A stretch of 64,000 bases of DNA from Roseiarcus sp963770275 (GCA_963770275.1 CAVYPD010000048.1:62001-126000); one strand, 5' to 3'. Positions 45,660-55,892 are shown, counted from the stretch's first letter. A program made the numbers and translations. Notes: generated by a model not told the origin, from the letters alone.

Positions 45660-46704
45660 ATGGCTTGGAATTCGAAGGCAGGACCGCGGATTGCGTTCCT
45701 AGGGACAGGCGCGCAAGGCGCCTCGATCGGAGCCGACTTTGCTTTGGCCGGTCTTGATGTGACCTTCATCGAGCAATGGCCAGACCATGTCATCGCCATT
45801 CGTGAACACGGTATCACCGTAAACTTGCCCACGCGCACCCTCAACGCCAGAGTTCCGGCGCTGCATCTCTGCCAGGTTGCTGAAATCCGCCAACCGTTCG
45901 ACGTCGTCTTTCTTGTGATGAAGGCCTATGACACGCGGTGGGCCTGCCAGCTCATTGAGCCCTGCCTGGCTCCAGACGGAGTGGTGGCTGGTCTGCAAAA
46001 CGGGATGACACACGACGTCATTGCGTCGGTCGTGGGCGCGAGGCGGACCATTGGCGCCGTCATCGAGATTGCGTCCAACATGTTCACGCCAGGCGTTACG
46101 ACCCGCCAGAATGATCACGATACAAGCTGGTTTGCACTGGGCGCGTTGGAAACAGAAACGCAGGACAAGGCGGAAGACGTTGCCTGTCTGCTGCGGCATA
46201 GCGGAACGGTTGAGGTGACCACGGACATCCGGTCCTGCTAAATGGATGAAGCTTGTCGTCAACGCCGCGGAACTCATCCCCTCGGCCATTCTTGATCTAC
46301 CGCTTTACGAGGCTGTCAATACGCCAGGCATGCTAGAAACCATGCGCGCCGCCGGCTATGAAGCCATGGATGCAGCGCTTGCCGACGGCGCAACCATCAC
46401 GCCGATCATCGGAATGCCTCCGGTGATGTCTAATCACCCTGAGCGATATGTGGATCAGATCTTCGACGAGGTTCTGAAGACTTTCTCAAAGCCTGACACG
46501 CTTACCACTTCCCTGCAGGACTGGCGCAAAGGCCGGCGCGCCGAAATCCTTGAGGTTAATGGTCATGTCACAGACGTGCTTAAGAGCCACGGCAAAGCGG
46601 CGCCCGTAAACGACCGAATCATCAAATTGGCGCTAGCCATTGAGAATGGCGATTTGATCGCTCAGCCCTCGAACGCGGGGTTGCTGGTGCAATCGTCCAG
46701 CTGA
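45660..46704 (+). CDS. Ketopantoate reductase-family (ApbA/PanE) dehydrogenase (one frame disruption)
   Basis: N-terminal Rossmann motif IAFLGTGAQGASIGADFA, then VVFLVMKAYDT and GLQNGMTHD. After VTTDIRS a surplus base near 46235 gives a stop; skipping it restores AKWMKLVVNAAELIPSAI, whose Lys and Asn are the catalytic residues of the family. The C-terminal domain ends at 46704. Corrected length is about 347 residues. It reduces or oxidises an alpha-keto/beta-hydroxy acid; with sugar-acid catabolism nearby, a role outside pantothenate synthesis is more likely. No strong ribosome site is visible. Confidence 0.85.
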
Positions 46705-47202
46705 CTGTTGAGACGCGGCTGCGTTAGGGGCTTCTCGGAGTCTGCCGCAATTTCAGGCGCGGTACCCGCCCGACTTGGAGTGATCGGCCACTCTAGCAAG
46801 AGTGGCATGCTATCCCTGTGTTGTCTTTCGCGACGTGCACGATGCTGAGGCGCCGACGCGCCGGATATAGCGCCTGCTGGCGGCAAGCAAACTGCAATCC
46901 TTCTTTGCGGGCATTCCTCGGCACGCTGCGCGAACGCTATCCGGATCTCTCTGCTGCGACGGCGTCGGGCTAAAGGCCGCCAGCGCACTGGCCGGTCGAA
47001 GGCCTCAGCTTCCGATTGATACTGATCGACAAGGAACACCAGCGAACCGATCTCAGTCTATCCGTGAAGGGCCCGAAGCTTTTCAGCAAGGCGTAAGTCA
47101 CAAAGTCCTCCGTCCAAAGATGGGTGCTGCCGATTGTCGCCGCGATGTTTTTCATGATCGGCTCTGCTATAAGTTTTCGCGGTCGTAAAGACCGTCGCCC
47201 CT
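46705..47202. other. 498-bp stretch without a recognisable gene
   Basis: Short open frames on both strands are of unlike character to real genes and unrecognised. The stretch holds the hairpin at 46787-46806 and lies between the convergent ketopantoate-reductase-like and GntR genes. It may be a decayed gene. Confidence 0.5.
46787..46806. terminator. Hairpin between convergent genes
   Basis: A perfect 8-bp stem GCCACTCT/AGAGTGGC with loop AGCA, 82 bp after the ketopantoate-reductase-like stop. No T-tract. Confidence 0.4.
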
Positions 47203-47883
47203 TCACAAGGAGGGTCCCACCGCCGAGTTCCGGATTCGTCGAACCGTCAGGATCGTATGAGCTCGCAGGACGGTGACAAGGGTGTCGCTATCGCGCCTCC
47301 GCAGCGCTTCGTTGATCGCGTTGTGTTCATCGACCGCTCGAGCCCAGACCGAAGGCTGATCGTTTCCGAGGAACCGGATCCGCTTGAGCTTTGCCTGAAG
47401 ATCGCCGTGGATCGCCTTGCACGTCGCGTTGCGGGCAAAGCCGACAATCATCGCATGCAGATCCTGATTGATCTGAAAATAACGCAACCGGTCGCGAGCC
47501 CGATAAGTCTCAAGGAGGGCCTTCTGCCGCTCATCAAACAGTCCAAGTTCGGCGCTCGTCGCTCGCTCGCAGGTCAAGACTGCGCAGCCCTGTTCAATAA
47601 CACCCAGGGCTTCCATCATATCAAGCACGTCGTCCAAGGAGTATGATCGAACGATCGCGCCGCGGTTTGGGACGAGATCGAGCAGGCCCTCGCTCCCGAG
47701 CGTCCGTATCGCTTCACGAAGCGGGGTGCGCGATACGCCCAGATCCACCCCGAGACGCACCTCGTTGATCTTCTCGCCGGGTTGGAAGTGCCCCTGAACG
47801 ATAAGGTCGCGGAGTTGAGATGTGATTTCGGAATGCAGGGTTTGCCGGGAAACTTTTCGCGGAACGGCTGCGGCTACAGTCAT
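47203..47883 (-). CDS. GntR-family regulator, FCD (FadR C-terminal) subfamily
   Basis: 226 residues. The winged helix has LRDLIVQGHFQPGEKINEV and LGVSRTPLREAIRTLGSEGL, and the helical FCD domain has MMEALGVIEQGCA, NQDLHAMIVGFARN (metal His) and DEHNAINEALRRRD (second His). Such proteins release DNA on binding carboxylates. It is divergent from the 14-kb pdxA-like operon; repeated AGTGTA elements in the 127-bp gap are likely its operators, so it probably controls that operon and itself. Confidence 0.93.
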   Translation of the reverse strand: MTVAAAVPRKVSRQTLHSEITSQLRDLIVQGHFQPGEKINEVRLGVDLGVSRTPLREAIRTLGSEGLLDLVPNRGAIVRSYSLDDVLDMMEALGVIEQGCAVLTCERATSAELGLFDERQKALLETYRARDRLRYFQINQDLHAMIVGFARNATCKAIHGDLQAKLKRIRFLGNDQPSVWARAVDEHNAINEALRRRDSDTLVTVLRAHTILTVRRIRNSAVGPSL

Positions 47884-47916
47884 GCGATTGCTCAGTCCGG
47901 CGTATCAACCGCAATC

Positions 47917-47970
47917 AGTGTATGGCGAAATCATCAGTTCACAAAGTGTATGCATTATTCTCTGTACACT
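47917..47970. promoter_or_regulatory. Repeated AGTGTA elements, likely GntR operators
   Basis: AGTGTATG occurs at 47917-47924 and 47945-47952, 28 bp apart, and an inverted TACACT follows at 47965-47970, forming AGTGTA-N14-TACACT. The cluster lies in the gap between the divergent GntR and PdxA-like genes and overlaps an AT-rich stretch that could hold the promoters. Confidence 0.55.
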
Positions 47971-48010
47971 CTAGGTCGCCCGCATTAAGATTGGTGCGGG
48001 AGGACGGCAG

Positions 48011-49046
48011 ATGGATGGGCAATCGCCAAAGCCGCTCGTCAGCGTTGTGCTGGGGGATCCGGCCGGCATTGGACCGGAACTAGCGGCGGGATTGGCGGCG
48101 GATTCCGTCGTGGCCAACGCTGTTCGGCTACTGATTATTGGCGATCGCCGGATTTTCGACCGTGGCGCCGAGATTGCCGGAACGCATACTGTCGTTACGC
48201 CCATCCGCGAGGACGAACTTCCTCACCTTCCTCCGGGACAACATCGCTTTCTTGATGTTCGAAGCATCGATCCTTCGGCCGTCGTGACGGGTCGCGCGGG
48301 GGAGCCTGGCGGTGCCTCCGCCTTGGCCAATTTCCGCAAGGCCTTAGATCTCGGGCGCGGCACATCTCGTTGATGCAGTCTGCTACACACCGTTCAACAA
48401 GAGCGCGATGCGCAAATCCTATTCCGACTATGAGGACGAGGTGTCGTTTTCAGCCGAGCATCTCGGCTTGCCGGTCACGGACATCGCCGAGTTCAACATC
48501 CAACCCCGGCTATGGAGCGCCCGCGTCACCTCGCATGTGCCGCTCTCGCGAGTCGCCTCCCTTTTGACGGTCGATTCCATTCTCAATCGAATCGCTTTGA
48601 CGGATCGCGCGATGCGCACAGCGGGCCACGATTCGCGCCGGATCGCGGTCGCCGGTCTGAACCCTCACGCGGGTGATGAAGGGAATTTTGGCCGCGAAGA
48701 GATCGACGTGATCGGCCCCGCGGTCGAGGCGGCGCGGGCCCGGGGATTCGACTGCAACGGACCCTACTCGCCCGACACAGTTTATGTGAGAGCGCGGGCG
48801 GGCGAATTCGACGCCGTTCTGACGATGTATCACGACCAGGGTCAGATCGCGATGAAGCTCATGGGCTTCTTCGAAGGCGTGGTCTATTTCTCCGGCTTGC
48901 CTTTCCCAATGACGACTCCTGCGCACGGCACGGCCTACGAAATCTCGGGGCAGGGCAGGGCGGATATCGGCGCCAACCGCGCCGCAGTCCTGCTCGCCGG
49001 ACGGATGGCTGGTCGGACTGTCGGCGAGTCTCTCGCGGTCGGCTAG
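48011..49046 (+). CDS. PdxA-family dehydrogenase (4-hydroxythreonine-4-phosphate dehydrogenase-like; one frame disruption)
   Basis: The ATG has GGGAGG upstream. N-terminal VVLGDPAGIGPELAA is the PdxA signature. A surplus base near 48359 breaks the frame; then AHLVDAVCYTPFNKSAMR, AGLNPHAGDEG, TMYHDQGQIAMK (metal His) and TPAHGTAYEISG (metal His) follow. Corrected length is about 344 residues. PdxA-type enzymes oxidise and decarboxylate phosphorylated hydroxyacids; the PdxA2 branch acts in four-carbon sugar-acid catabolism with kinases of the DUF1537 family. No such kinase is in view. As first gene of the long operon it is likely catabolic rather than for vitamin B6. Confidence 0.87.
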
Positions 49047-49069
49047 CTGGGACGGGAGGAAGGGAGCGC

Positions 49070-49966
49070 ATGACCAACATGCCGATGGTTGACGCCCACG
49101 TCCACTTCTGGGATCCGACAAAGAATTACTATCCCTGGCTCAACGATCGTCCGCTGATCCCCTTTCGCTACGGCGACTATTCCGCGATCTGCCGTCCCTA
49201 TCTGCCCGACGATTACAAGCGTGACGCCACGACGCAGCACAACGTCGTGAAGACCGTCTATATCGAAGCGGAGTGGGACCCCGAGGACCCCATCGGCGAG
49301 ATGGAATACATCGCCCGTCTTCGACGTGAGACGGGCTGGCCCAACGTCGCCGTCGGTCAGGCTTGGCTCGACCGCGCCGACCGCGCCGAAGTGTTGGAGC
49401 GTCTGGCCGCGTTCGATTTTGTTCGCGGCGTTCGTCACAAGCCGCGCTCCAACCCCAAGCCGAACATGACTGCGACGGGCAGCATGGTCGATCCGCACTG
49501 GGTTGAAGGCTATGCGCTGCTCGCCCGGCACGGGCTCCGCTTCGATCTGCAGACGCCGTGGTGGCATCTCCGGGAGGCCGCCCAACTGGCTGACCAATAT
49601 CCCGACATCCCGATGATTCTTCTGCATTCAGGCCTGCCGGCCGACCGCAGTCCGGAAGGGATCGCAGGGTGGAAGAGCGCAATGGCGGTTCTCGCCAAGC
49701 GCCCCAACGTGTCGGCCAAGATCTCGGGCATCGGGCTGCCGGGACAGCCCTGGCTCGTTTCGAACAACCGCGACATTGTGCTGACCATCATCGAACTTTA
49801 TGGCGTGGACCGTTGCATGTTCGGGAGCAACTTTCCGGTCGACAGCGTCTGCGGCGATCTCGAGACGATCTTTTCCGGCTACAAGGCGATCACGGCCGAT
49901 CTCGGAGCCGAGGCCCAGGCCAAGCTGTTCCACGACAACGCGATCCGGATCTACGATGTCCGCTAA
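49070..49966 (+). CDS. Amidohydrolase_2-family lactonase-like hydrolase
   Basis: ATG with GGGAGGAAGGG upstream; 298 residues. VDAHVHFWDP is the N-terminal metal motif; other conserved pieces are YIEAEWDPEDP, GVRHKPR, ILLHSGLP and FGSNFPVD with the metal-site Asp near the C terminus. This branch includes L-fuconolactonase, L-rhamnono-lactonase and 4-sulfomuconolactonase. It likely opens a sugar lactone made by the SDRs of the operon. Its end overlaps the next gene by 11 bp. Confidence 0.88.
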   Translation: MTNMPMVDAHVHFWDPTKNYYPWLNDRPLIPFRYGDYSAICRPYLPDDYKRDATTQHNVVKTVYIEAEWDPEDPIGEMEYIARLRRETGWPNVAVGQAWLDRADRAEVLERLAAFDFVRGVRHKPRSNPKPNMTATGSMVDPHWVEGYALLARHGLRFDLQTPWWHLREAAQLADQYPDIPMILLHSGLPADRSPEGIAGWKSAMAVLAKRPNVSAKISGIGLPGQPWLVSNNRDIVLTIIELYGVDRCMFGSNFPVDSVCGDLETIFSGYKAITADLGAEAQAKLFHDNAIRIYDVR

Positions 49967-50882
49967 GCCCTCTGTCGGCTATGTCGGCGTGGGGCTCATG
50001 GGCGGCTCGATGGTCGAGCGGCTGGTCACGCTCGGCTATCGCGTTCAGGCCTTTGACATCGATGCGGCTCGGCTTGCCGCGGCGCAGCGAGCGGGCGCGC
50101 GTCCCGTCGCGAGCGCTGCGGACGCGGCGCGCGGCGCGGATTTCGTCATGCTCAACCTGCCGTCCGCTCAGGCGGTCGAGGAGGCCGTGTTCGGAACGAC
50201 GGGCTTGGCGACCGCCTTGCGGCCCCCGCAGCTCGTAATCGACTTCTCGACCATCCCGGCGGCCGAGTGCCGGGACTTTTCCCGCCGGCTGCATGAGAAG
50301 ACCGGCTGTACCTGGGTCGATGCGCCGGTCTCGGGCGGTCCGCCGGCCGCGGCCGCGGGATCGCTCACGATCATGGCGGGCGGCGCCGAAACGGATATCG
50401 CACGGCTGCGGCCGCTGATGGACGACATTGGGCGGCAGTTCACTCATGTTGGTCCGGTCGGCTCGGGGTCCCTCGCCAAGACGATCGCGCAGCTCGTCGT
50501 GTGTTCGACCTATGTGGTTCTGGCGGAGGCGGCCCGCCTCGCCGAGGCGGCGGGGATCGACGCCGCCATCCTGCCAAGCTGCGTACGTGGGGGACATGCC
50601 GACGGCGAGTTGATGCGCCAAATCTATCCGCGCATCGCGGCCCATGATTTTGCCCCGCGCGCCTACGCGCGGCAGCTGCTGAAAGACCTGGAGGCAGTTC
50701 AGGAGCTCGCACGCGACGCGCATGTGCCGACGCCCATGTCAGCTCAGGCCACGCAGCTCTATCGCCTGATGGTCGCGGCAGGCCACGCCGAAATCGACGG
50801 TTGCGGGATCTATAAGCTGTTTGAATCACAGGCCGCGGCCCCGATGGCGGCTGCAACGTCGACCCTTGGAGGACGCCCGTGA
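49956..50882 (+). CDS. 3-hydroxyisobutyrate dehydrogenase-family protein
   Basis: 308 residues from an ATG inside the end of the amidohydrolase gene. GYVGVGLMGGSMVE cofactor motif, DAPVSGGPPAAAAG substrate loop, and GSLAKTIAQLVV at the catalytic helix, where the Lys is kept but the usual Asn pair (K-x-x-N-N) is replaced by Ala-Gln. It is one of two adjacent copies; the second (50879) is canonical, so this copy may have diverged in substrate or activity. Confidence 0.88.
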   Translation: MSAKPSVGYVGVGLMGGSMVERLVTLGYRVQAFDIDAARLAAAQRAGARPVASAADAARGADFVMLNLPSAQAVEEAVFGTTGLATALRPPQLVIDFSTIPAAECRDFSRRLHEKTGCTWVDAPVSGGPPAAAAGSLTIMAGGAETDIARLRPLMDDIGRQFTHVGPVGSGSLAKTIAQLVVCSTYVVLAEAARLAEAAGIDAAILPSCVRGGHADGELMRQIYPRIAAHDFAPRAYARQLLKDLEAVQELARDAHVPTPMSAQATQLYRLMVAAGHAEIDGCGIYKLFESQAAAPMAAATSTLGGRP

Positions 50883-51793
50883 GCACTGAACCCTTCGGTT
50901 TCGTTGGTCTGGGCGCGATGGGCGGCCCCATGATCGAAAAGGCGATCGAGGCGGGTCTCACGCTGCACGTATTCGACACCAACCAGGCGGCCCTGGACAG
51001 CGCCGCGAAGCTCGGCGCGAAGATCGAGAAGAGCGCCGCAGGAGTCGCGAGCGCCGTCGAAGTTGTGTTCGTGAGCTTGCCGAATGCACCGATCGTGGAA
51101 GCGGTCGCGCTCGGCTCGGATGGAATCATCGAAGGCACTCGCGTCAAACACTACATCGATCTCTCGACGACCGGCCCAACGGTCGCCATCAAGGTGGGCC
51201 GCGCCTTTCAGGATCGCGGGATTTCTGCGCTCGACTGCCCGGTCAGCGGCGGCATCGTCGGCGTCAAGAACAAGACGCTTGCGATCATGGCGAGCGGCCC
51301 GAAGGAGACTCTGGACCGGGCCAATCCCTTGCTGCGAAGCTTCACCAAGACCTTCGTGCATATCGGTCCGGAAGTCGGCAAGGCGCAGATCGTCAAGCTC
51401 GCCAACAACATCCTCATGGCTACCAACATGCTGATCGTGGCCGAGGCGATGGCCTTTGCGGAGAAAGGCGGCGTTGACCCCAAGGACCTGTTCGAGGTGG
51501 TCAATAATGGTTCCGGCCGGTCCTGGGTTTCGGAGATCGCCTATCCCAAACACGTGTTGACGCGACGCTATGACCAGAACTTCCGTATTGAACTCATGAA
51601 CAAAGACGTATCGCTCTGCTTGCAGGAGGCCGAGAAGCTTGGCGTGCCCATGTGGCTTGGCGCAGCCGTCCGACAATATTGGCAGTTCACCATGACCCAG
51701 GGCATGGCGAGCCAGGACAGTTCGCGGATCGCGGCCCTCGTTGAGCAATGGGCTGGAATCGAACCGGCCAGCAACGCCGCCGTAACACCATGA
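50879..51793 (+). CDS. 3-hydroxyisobutyrate dehydrogenase-family protein
   Basis: 304 residues; GTG start overlaps the previous stop (GTGA) with TTGGAGG upstream. GFVGLGAMGGPMIE, DCPVSGGIVGVK and GKAQIVKLANNILM contain the cofactor, substrate and catalytic Lys-Asn elements. It probably oxidises or reduces a beta-hydroxyacid intermediate. Coupled to the SDR at 51790 by a 4-bp overlap. Confidence 0.9.
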   Translation: MSTEPFGFVGLGAMGGPMIEKAIEAGLTLHVFDTNQAALDSAAKLGAKIEKSAAGVASAVEVVFVSLPNAPIVEAVALGSDGIIEGTRVKHYIDLSTTGPTVAIKVGRAFQDRGISALDCPVSGGIVGVKNKTLAIMASGPKETLDRANPLLRSFTKTFVHIGPEVGKAQIVKLANNILMATNMLIVAEAMAFAEKGGVDPKDLFEVVNNGSGRSWVSEIAYPKHVLTRRYDQNFRIELMNKDVSLCLQEAEKLGVPMWLGAAVRQYWQFTMTQGMASQDSSRIAALVEQWAGIEPASNAAVTP

Positions 51794-52587
51794 CGACGCA
51801 AGACGAGTCGGCGGTGCTCGACATCTCGCTCCCCGCGCCCCCATCCTTCCGCCTGGACGGCAAGCGCGCGCTCGTCACCGGCGCCGGACGCGGCATCGGG
51901 CTTGCCGGCGCGGCCGCAATGGCGAAGGCGGGAGCGCATGTCACCCTCGTGGCCCGGTCGTCCGCGGAGATCGAAAGCCTCGCGCGTGCGATCGAGCGGG
52001 ACGGCGGCCGGGCCGAAGCGGCGCCGCTCGACGTGACGGACACCGGACGCGTGGAGCGAGTCCTCTCCAGCTTGGAGCCGTTCGACATCCTGGTTAACAG
52101 CGCCGGCACCAATCACCCAGCGCCCTTCCTCGACGTGACGGCCGAGCAATACGACACAATCATGGGGCTCAACGTCCGGTCGTTGTTCTTCGTCAGCCAG
52201 GTCGTTGCGCGCCGCATGCGCGAAGCGGGTCGGCCCGGTTCGATTATCAATATCTCCTCGCAAATGGGACATGTGGGCGCCGCGAGCCGCACTGTCTATT
52301 GCGGCTCGAAATGGGCCATCGAGGGCATGACAAAAGCGATGGCGGTCGACCTCGCACCATACGGCATTCGGGTGAACACAATCGGCCCGACCTTCATCGA
52401 GACGCCACTGTCGACGCGCTTCCTCAACGATGAGGCCTTCAAGAGCCAGGTTCTGACCAAGATCAAGCTCGGTCGCATCGGTCGGGTCGAGGACGTCACG
52501 GGCGCCATTGTGTTCCTCGCGTCGGAGGCCTCCTCGCTCATGACCGGATCAGCGGTGGTGATCGACGGCGGCTGGACGGCGGACTGA
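51790..52587 (+). CDS. Short-chain dehydrogenase/reductase (SDR)
   Basis: 265 residues, ATG overlapping the previous stop. RALVTGAGRGIGLA, ILVNSAGTNH, NISSQMGHV, YCGSK and VVIDGGWTAD give a complete classical SDR resembling 2-deoxy-D-gluconate 3-dehydrogenase/KduD types. A 20-residue N-terminal extension precedes the fold. It acts in the same operon as lactonases and hydroxyacid dehydrogenases. Confidence 0.9.
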   Translation: MTTQDESAVLDISLPAPPSFRLDGKRALVTGAGRGIGLAGAAAMAKAGAHVTLVARSSAEIESLARAIERDGGRAEAAPLDVTDTGRVERVLSSLEPFDILVNSAGTNHPAPFLDVTAEQYDTIMGLNVRSLFFVSQVVARRMREAGRPGSIINISSQMGHVGAASRTVYCGSKWAIEGMTKAMAVDLAPYGIRVNTIGPTFIETPLSTRFLNDEAFKSQVLTKIKLGRIGRVEDVTGAIVFLASEASSLMTGSAVVIDGGWTAD

Positions 52588-52602
52588 ACGGAGAGGGACG
52601 GC

Positions 52603-53349
52603 ATGCTGCTCAAGGACAGGACCGCGATCATCACGGGAGCCGCGTCGGCTCGAGGCATCGGCAAGGCGACGGCGCGTCGCTTCGTGGAAGAAGGCGCCCG
52701 GGTGGCAATCTTCGATCTCGACGCCGAAGCGGCTTCAGGCGCGGCGACTAGCCTGGGGACCGGGAACATAGGCCTCGCCTGCGACGTGCGTGATCCCGCT
52801 CGTTGCAAGGCTGCCGTTGCTGAGGTCATCAAGCATTTCGGCGCCGTCGACATCCTCGTGAACAACGCGGGCGTCAGTCAGCCCGACAAGCTGATGGAGA
52901 TATCGCAGGAAAACTTCGATCTCGTCATCGACGTGAGTCTGCGCGGCAGCCTCAACATGGTTCAGGCGGTGGCGCCGGGTATGCAGTCGCGGCGCCGCGG
53001 CAGCATCATCTCGATCGGCTCGGTGGCCGCTCAGATCGGCGGAGGCATATTCGGCGGCCCGCACTATTCAGCTGCAAAGGGCGGCGTCCACAGCCTCACG
53101 AAGTCGATGGCTCGGGAACTCGCAGCGTTCAATATTCGCGCGAATGCGATCGCGCCCGGAACCATCGACACGGACATCTTCGCGGGCAAGCTTGAGGACA
53201 AGAAAGCCGGCATCGTGGCCAACATTCCGCTCGGCCGGCTCGGGACGCCAGAGGATATTGCCAATGGATGCCTCTACCTCGCCTCAGACCTCTCGTCTTA
53301 TGTGACGGGCCTCATTTTGGACATCAACGGTGGCCGGTTCATGCACTAG
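52603..53349 (+). CDS. Short-chain dehydrogenase/reductase (SDR)
   Basis: 248 residues; GGAGAGG before the ATG. AIITGAASARGIGKA has a two-residue insertion in the cofactor loop, then ILVNNAGVSQ, SIGSVAAQIGGG, YSAAK and ILDINGGRFMH. FabG-like; likely oxidises a sugar or hydroxyacid. Confidence 0.9.
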   Translation: MLLKDRTAIITGAASARGIGKATARRFVEEGARVAIFDLDAEAASGAATSLGTGNIGLACDVRDPARCKAAVAEVIKHFGAVDILVNNAGVSQPDKLMEISQENFDLVIDVSLRGSLNMVQAVAPGMQSRRRGSIISIGSVAAQIGGGIFGGPHYSAAKGGVHSLTKSMARELAAFNIRANAIAPGTIDTDIFAGKLEDKKAGIVANIPLGRLGTPEDIANGCLYLASDLSSYVTGLILDINGGRFMH

Positions 53350-53420
53350 TTGGGGCCGCAGCCTCAAGGTCGCCAGTACGGCGCAGTGGGTGTCGACAAG
53401 GACTAAGGCGGGAGGACGTG

Positions 53421-54971
53421 ATGTTGGATCAGCCGGAAGCCAAATCCAAGGCTGGATCACCAGACGGATTGGCCGCCCAACGCACCGCCGAGGCGCGGGC
53501 GGAGGCGCGACGCCTCGCCGGAAAGATCGTGGCGGATGGCCAACTTCGCAGAGCATTGACCAACCAGACCATCGAAGTCGAAAACCCGGCGAGAGCGGAA
53601 ATGATCGCTGCCGTGCCGCGTTGCGGCCGCGAGGATGTCGACGCCGTCGTGACGTCCGCGCATTCGGCGTGGCGGGATTGGTCGAGGCGGCCAGCTCGCG
53701 ACCGGGGCGCGCTTCTGGCGAAAGCAGCGGACCGACTCGCCGAGGAGGCTGAGAACCTGGCTTGTCTGTCGGCGCTTGAGACCGGCAACGCGCTTCCCTC
53801 CCAGACGCGCGGCGAGGCGGCAACGATGGTGGATATCCTGCGCTTCTTCGCAGGCCTCGCAGGTGAACTGAAAGGACAGACCGTTCCGTCTGCGCCGGGC
53901 GTCTTCCAGTACAGCCGGCGAGAATCCATGGGCGTTGTGGGCGCCATCATCCCGTGGAACGCTCCCTTGATGCAGACGGCCTCGAAGATCGGCCCCGCGC
54001 TGGCGGCCGGCAACACCGTCGTGCTCAAGCCCGCCGAGCAGGCTCCGCTTGCGGTGCTCCGCGTGTTCGAGCTTCTCCAGGAGGTGCTGCCGCCGGGCGT
54101 CGCCAATTGCGTGACGGGGATTGGGGAAGAGACGGGCAAGCTGCTCGTCGAGCATCCCTTCGTGCGAAAGGTTACGTTTACCGGCTCCACGAGCACCGGC
54201 GCCGAAATTCTCCGCGCCGCGGGCAGCAAGATCATGCCCGTCACGGCCGAACTTGGCGGCAAGAACCCCATCATCGTCATGCCCGACGCGGATGTCAGGC
54301 GCGCGGCAGACGGCATCCTTCGCGGGCTTCGGCTCCAGCGTCAGGGGCAGTCGTGCAGCGCCGGGACCCGAATCTATATTCACGACGACATCTATCAACA
54401 GGTGATCCAGCGCGTCATCGACGTGATTCCAACTTTCAGGATCGGCGATCCGCTCGATGACGCCACCCAGGTTGGATCGATCATCTCGAAGGAGCAGCTC
54501 GCGCGGGTCGAGCGCTACGTTGCGCTCGCGCGCTCAACCGCCGGCGGCAAAGTCCTGACCGGCGGGGCGCGCCCAAGCGTTGCCGGATTCGAGAACGGCT
54601 ACTTCTACAGCACGACGCTGATCGAGGGCCTGCCCGCGGAATCCGACGTTTGTCGCGACGAGATTTTCGGACCCGTCGCGACCGTGTCGCGCTGGAATGA
54701 TTTCGACGAAGTGTTAGGGGAAGCCAACAACACGAATTACGGTCTTGCGGCCGTGATCTGGACGCAGAACCTCGCGCGGGCGCTCGAATTCGTCGACCGG
54801 ATCGAGGCCGGCTTCGTCCAAGTCAATCAATTCTCGGTCGCCGAAGCCAATATCGAATATGGCGGCGCGAAGATGAGCGGCATGGGTCGAGAACTGTCGC
54901 TCGAGAGCATGATCCAACATTTCACCTGGTCAAAGACAGTGTTGATCAACGGAAACGGGGCCGAAGCGTGA
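53421..54971 (+). CDS. Aldehyde dehydrogenase (ALDH superfamily)
   Basis: 516 residues; GGGAGGACG before the ATG at 53421. MGVVGAIIPWNAPLM and LKPAEQAP bind NAD; FTGSTSTGAEI, TAELGGKNPIIV (catalytic Glu) and RQGQSCSAGTRI (catalytic Cys) complete the site; EIFGPVATV is the C-terminal signature. It should oxidise an aldehyde intermediate to an acid. Its stop overlaps the next start (GTGA). Confidence 0.93.
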   Translation: MLDQPEAKSKAGSPDGLAAQRTAEARAEARRLAGKIVADGQLRRALTNQTIEVENPARAEMIAAVPRCGREDVDAVVTSAHSAWRDWSRRPARDRGALLAKAADRLAEEAENLACLSALETGNALPSQTRGEAATMVDILRFFAGLAGELKGQTVPSAPGVFQYSRRESMGVVGAIIPWNAPLMQTASKIGPALAAGNTVVLKPAEQAPLAVLRVFELLQEVLPPGVANCVTGIGEETGKLLVEHPFVRKVTFTGSTSTGAEILRAAGSKIMPVTAELGGKNPIIVMPDADVRRAADGILRGLRLQRQGQSCSAGTRIYIHDDIYQQVIQRVIDVIPTFRIGDPLDDATQVGSIISKEQLARVERYVALARSTAGGKVLTGGARPSVAGFENGYFYSTTLIEGLPAESDVCRDEIFGPVATVSRWNDFDEVLGEANNTNYGLAAVIWTQNLARALEFVDRIEAGFVQVNQFSVAEANIEYGGAKMSGMGRELSLESMIQHFTWSKTVLINGNGAEA

Positions 54972-55892
54972 GCGCCATCTCGACAATCGCGTTCGTAGGT
55001 CTGGGCAACATGGGTCTTCCCATGGTGCGAAATCTGCTTAAGGCCGGGTTCACGGTCCGCACCTTCGACCTCTCGTCCGACGCCATGGCGGCCACGGAAC
55101 GCGATGGCGCAAAGCCCGCGCTCACCCTGCGCGAGGCGGTCGCGGACGTCGACTGCGTCTTCACGATGCTGCCAATGGGCCATGACGTCGAGGGCGTGTT
55201 CCGCGGCGATGAAGGACTCATGGCCGTGACGCGGCCTGGCGCGCTCCTGGTCGAACTCGAGCACCATTTCGAGCGCCATTTCGCGGGCTTTGTCGGTCGA
55301 GGCGAAAGCTCGCGGGCGCCGCATGCTCGATGCGCCGGTCTCAGGCGGAACTCCCGGCGCGCATGCCGGAACTCTCACGTTCATGGTGGGAGGCGACGCA
55401 GCCGATGTCGAGCTTATCCATCCCGTGCTCGAGGCCATGGGGAAGCGCATCGTCCACGTCGGCCTGCATGGGGCGGGCCATACGGCAAAGCTTTGCAACA
55501 ACATGTTGTCCGGCGCCTGCATGATCGCGACCACGGAGGCGCTGGCTCTCGGCGAGGCGAATGGCATCGACCCGACAGTGCTCTCGGAGGTGTTGCGCAC
55601 GAGTTCCGGCGGCAACTACGCATTGGAGAAATACAGCCCCTATCCCGGCATCATGCCCAACGTACCGTCCTCCAAGGGTTACCAGGGCGGATTTCGCTCG
55701 GACTTCCAGCTCAAGGATATGCGGCTCGCCAAACAGCTCGCGGCTGAGATGAAGATCCGCACCTCCATCGGCGATCTCGCGTGCGATCTGTTCGAGCTGC
55801 ATTGCCGACTTGGCTATTCCAAGCTCGACTATTCGAGCGTCATCACGATGCTGATGAATGTGGCGGGCGATCCCGGGCCCGATCGGCGATGA
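54968..55892 (+). CDS. 3-hydroxyisobutyrate dehydrogenase-family protein (one frame disruption)
   Basis: FVGLGNMGLPMVR cofactor motif; after GALLV a surplus A near 55254 shifts the frame, and removing it restores DSSTISSAISRALSVEA, the conserved D-S-S-T-I element. DAPVSGGTPGAHAG, GHTAKLCNNMLSG and YQGGFRSDFQLKDM follow, all canonical. Corrected length is about 307 residues. Fourth member of the family here. Confidence 0.88.

Noticed and set aside
47971..48010. Riboswitch upstream of the PdxA-like gene
   Set aside because: Only about 40 nt remain between the operator cluster and the start codon, too short for a known aptamer.
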